A DNA stretch of 64,000 nucleotides from an uncultured Chitinophaga sp. (lineage in GTDB: Bacteria; Bacteroidota; Bacteroidia; Chitinophagales; Chitinophagaceae), in NCBI RefSeq assembly GCF_902168175.1, contig NZ_CABHOU010000059.1, forward strand, positions 62,001 to 126,000, written 5' to 3'. A program made the translations under genes and the position numbers. Below, one piece after another: positions 62,545 through 64,000 of this stretch. Below the pieces are notes generated by a model. That model ran no database searches, was not told the DNA's origin, and saw only the letters and a program-made list of their open reading frames with translations. Positions within the stretch are counted from its first letter, which is position 1; each line of letters begins with the position of its first letter.

Positions 62545-64000
62545 ATGACTCCTTTTATAACCTACCTGCTAAAGGTAATCGTATGCTCGGGAGTACTGTA
62601 TGGTTATTATTACCTGGCATTACGCAACAATAAATTCCACCAGTGGAACCGCTACTACCTGCTGTTTACCACGCTGCTTTCGCTGGTAATCCCGCTGTTG
62701 AAAATACCGATCCCGTTCACCGAAGCAGATACTGCTTCCCCGGTATATACCTATACTGCCCAGCTGGTAACGCTGCGCGAAAGCGTATTACCAGCCGCCA
62801 AACAGGTAAACTATTTTGAATGGAGTACCTGGATTTACCTGGTAGTGATCGGCGTATTACTTAGCCGCATTGCTTATGGTTGCTGGCGCATTATGTCGAT
62901 AGCCCGTCACAACCCGGTACAGTATGTAAAACCTTACTGGTTCGTGGTGAGCGAAAAGGTGTTATCACCTTTCTCTTTCTTCCGTTACATTTTCTGGAAC
63001 CGCGAAACCAACCTGGATAGTGAAGAAGGGCAACAGATACTGCAACACGAACTGGCGCATCTTACCGAAAGGCATAGTATAGATAAACTGGCCCTGGAAA
63101 TCGTGACCGCCCTGTGCTGGATCAACCCGTTCTTTCACCTGGCCAAACGCGAGCTGGCACTGATACACGAATTCATTGCTGATAAAAAAGCCGCTGCCAA
63201 TGGCGAAGTAGCAGGTTATGCCCGCACAATACTCCAGATGGCCCTGGGTTCCACTCAATTTACGTTAACCAACAACTTTTTCCACCCACCGATTAAAAGA
63301 AGAATTCTTATGCTTACACAATCCAAACAACCCAAGTTCAGCTACCTGCGCAGGATTATGATACTTCCGCTGGGTGCTGTGATCTTTGCTTCTCTTTCTT
63401 TTGTGGTAGATAAATCAGATATCGCCGGACTGAAAGCTGCCTTCACTCCATCCGCCGTTATGGAGAAAACTACTACGCCGGCCACTGCGCCGAAAGTTGA
63501 ACCCGCCTTTTCCTCTACCAGCATTCAATTGAAAGAGGAAACCCGCGGCAGATCATTAGATGGCACCGTACTTTTTAACGGAGCGCCGGTGAAAAATGCG
63601 ACCGTGCTGGTAAAAGGTACCACCCGTGGAACTATTACCGATGAAAACGGAGCATTTGAGCTTACCGACCTGCCGGAAAATGCTGTTATCGCTATTTCCT
63701 GTGTAGGGTACCGCAGTAAAGAACTGCCTGTGGGTAAAGGCTACGACGGCACCAGCAATATTTTAATCCAGCTCGAACGCGACAATAAGGCCATGGATGA
63801 AATAGTGGTAGTTGGTTATGGCAACGCGACTGACACGGTGCCTGAAAAACCGGCAACCGGCAAAAAGAGCGATAATAATGAAATATTCAGCTTTGTAGAA
63901 CAGCCGCCTAAATATCCGGGGGGCAGTGCGGAACTTAATAAATATCTCGCCCGGCACATCCGATATCCGCAGACTGCGGTGAAAAACAATATCCAGGGTA
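62545..64000 (+). CDS. M56 (BlaR1-type) membrane metallopeptidase with carboxypeptidase-regulatory-like and TonB C-terminal domains, 3'-truncated by window edge
   Basis: Open for 485 codons from the ATG at 62545 to the window end. Four membrane segments are likely (ITYLLKVIVCSGVLYGYYY; YYLLFTTLLSLVIPLL; IYLVVIGVLLSRIAYG; IMILPLGAVIFASLSFVV). The cytoplasmic zinc protease motif HELAH is at 168-172 with HEFIADKKA near 198. After the last segment comes a beta-sandwich at about 338-396 (GTVLFNGAPVKNATVLVKG), a SusC-like EIVVVGYG, and from about 440 a TonB C-terminal domain (PPKYPGGSAELNKYL). It starts 6 bp after the BlaI stop, so it is the sensor/protease partner, possibly also coupled to TonB-dependent receptors. 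Confidence 0.9.
   Translation, partial: MTPFITYLLKVIVCSGVLYGYYYLALRNNKFHQWNRYYLLFTTLLSLVIPLLKIPIPFTEADTASPVYTYTAQLVTLRESVLPAAKQVNYFEWSTWIYLVVIGVLLSRIAYGCWRIMSIARHNPVQYVKPYWFVVSEKVLSPFSFFRYIFWNRETNLDSEEGQQILQHELAHLTERHSIDKLALEIVTALCWINPFFHLAKRELALIHEFIADKKAAANGEVAGYARTILQMALGSTQFTLTNNFFHPPIKRRILMLTQSKQPKFSYLRRIMILPLGAVIFASLSFVVDKSDIAGLKAAFTPSAVMEKTTTPATAPKVEPAFSSTSIQLKEETRGRSLDGTVLFNGAPVKNATVLVKGTTRGTITDENGAFELTDLPENAVIAISCVGYRSKELPVGKGYDGTSNILIQLERDNKAMDEIVVVGYGNATDTVPEKPATGKKSDNNEIFSFVEQPPKYPGGSAELNKYLARHIRYPQTAVKNNIQG

Overview
The window reads as a chromosomal segment of a Bacteroidota bacterium, most likely Chitinophagaceae (Chitinophaga-like). This is inferred from family content, not from a search. 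The pointers are DUF4954, DUF2851 and DUF2520 proteins, an MbnP/di-haem peroxidase pair, a BspA-type LRR protein, an M56-TonB fusion, a UbiA-type prenyltransferase of the geranylgeranylglyceryl-phosphate group, and repeated promoters of the Bacteroidota form TTTG-N18-23-TAnnTTTG. Almost all of it is ordinary, densely packed chromosome. No rRNA, tRNA, CRISPR array, transposase or prophage was seen.

Layout. 1-4.6 kb: glmS (5' end outside the window), a DUF4954 beta-helix protein and a 3-methyladenine glycosylase. 4.7-7 kb (minus): an RlpA-like protein, then an overlapping pair of a di-haem peroxidase and an MbnP-like lipoprotein. 7.1-12.9 kb (minus): a seven-gene operon for the non-phosphorylated oxidative route of L-fucose (permease, dehydrogenase, lactonase, mutarotase, 2-keto-3-deoxy-acid dehydrogenase, FAH-fold hydrolase) with one lipoprotein inside. 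The expected L-fuconate dehydratase is absent. 13-14.6 kb: a VanX-like dipeptidase and an esterase. 14.7-20.1 kb (minus): leuC, a trans-aconitate-methyltransferase-like gene, leuD, leuB, leuA. 20.3-25.9 kb: a helical-repeat protein, then a cobalamin riboswitch ahead of the B12-independent class I ribonucleotide reductase genes nrdB-nrdA. 26-31.5 kb: a sulfatase, a GNAT acetyltransferase, an A/T-richer GHKL-ATPase/PD-(D/E)XK nuclease fusion (the best candidate for an undescribed, probably anti-phage, system) and an LRR protein.

31.5-34.3 kb (minus): metB-hom under a complete SAM-I riboswitch with terminator and promoter. 34.3-41.1 kb: DUF2851, OsmC, an outer-membrane-type protein, lipA, a CPCC protein, a phosphodiester glycosidase and SdpI. 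Two repeat-rich stretches sit among them: a 370-bp MITE-like element and a 132/136-bp tandem repeat. 41.2-48.1 kb: AsmA, a TrmH-type methyltransferase, a thioredoxin, and an operon DUF2520-KdsC-UbiA-Maf. 48.3-56.8 kb: topA, a transglutaminase-like protein, an uncharacterised three-gene envelope operon, an M48 protease, plsY and prmA. 57-64 kb: small unknown genes including a 58-aa membrane protein, pnp with an Arg/Gly/Asp-rich tail, rpsO, ftsE, and a BlaI repressor with an M56/TonB-domain sensor that runs off the right edge.

Working picture: several metabolic units here are visibly controlled by RNA (B12 for RNR, SAM for methionine). The accessory material is limited to the 28.5-30.5 kb ATPase-nuclease gene and the repeat elements near 35.7, 38.5 and 51.8 kb.
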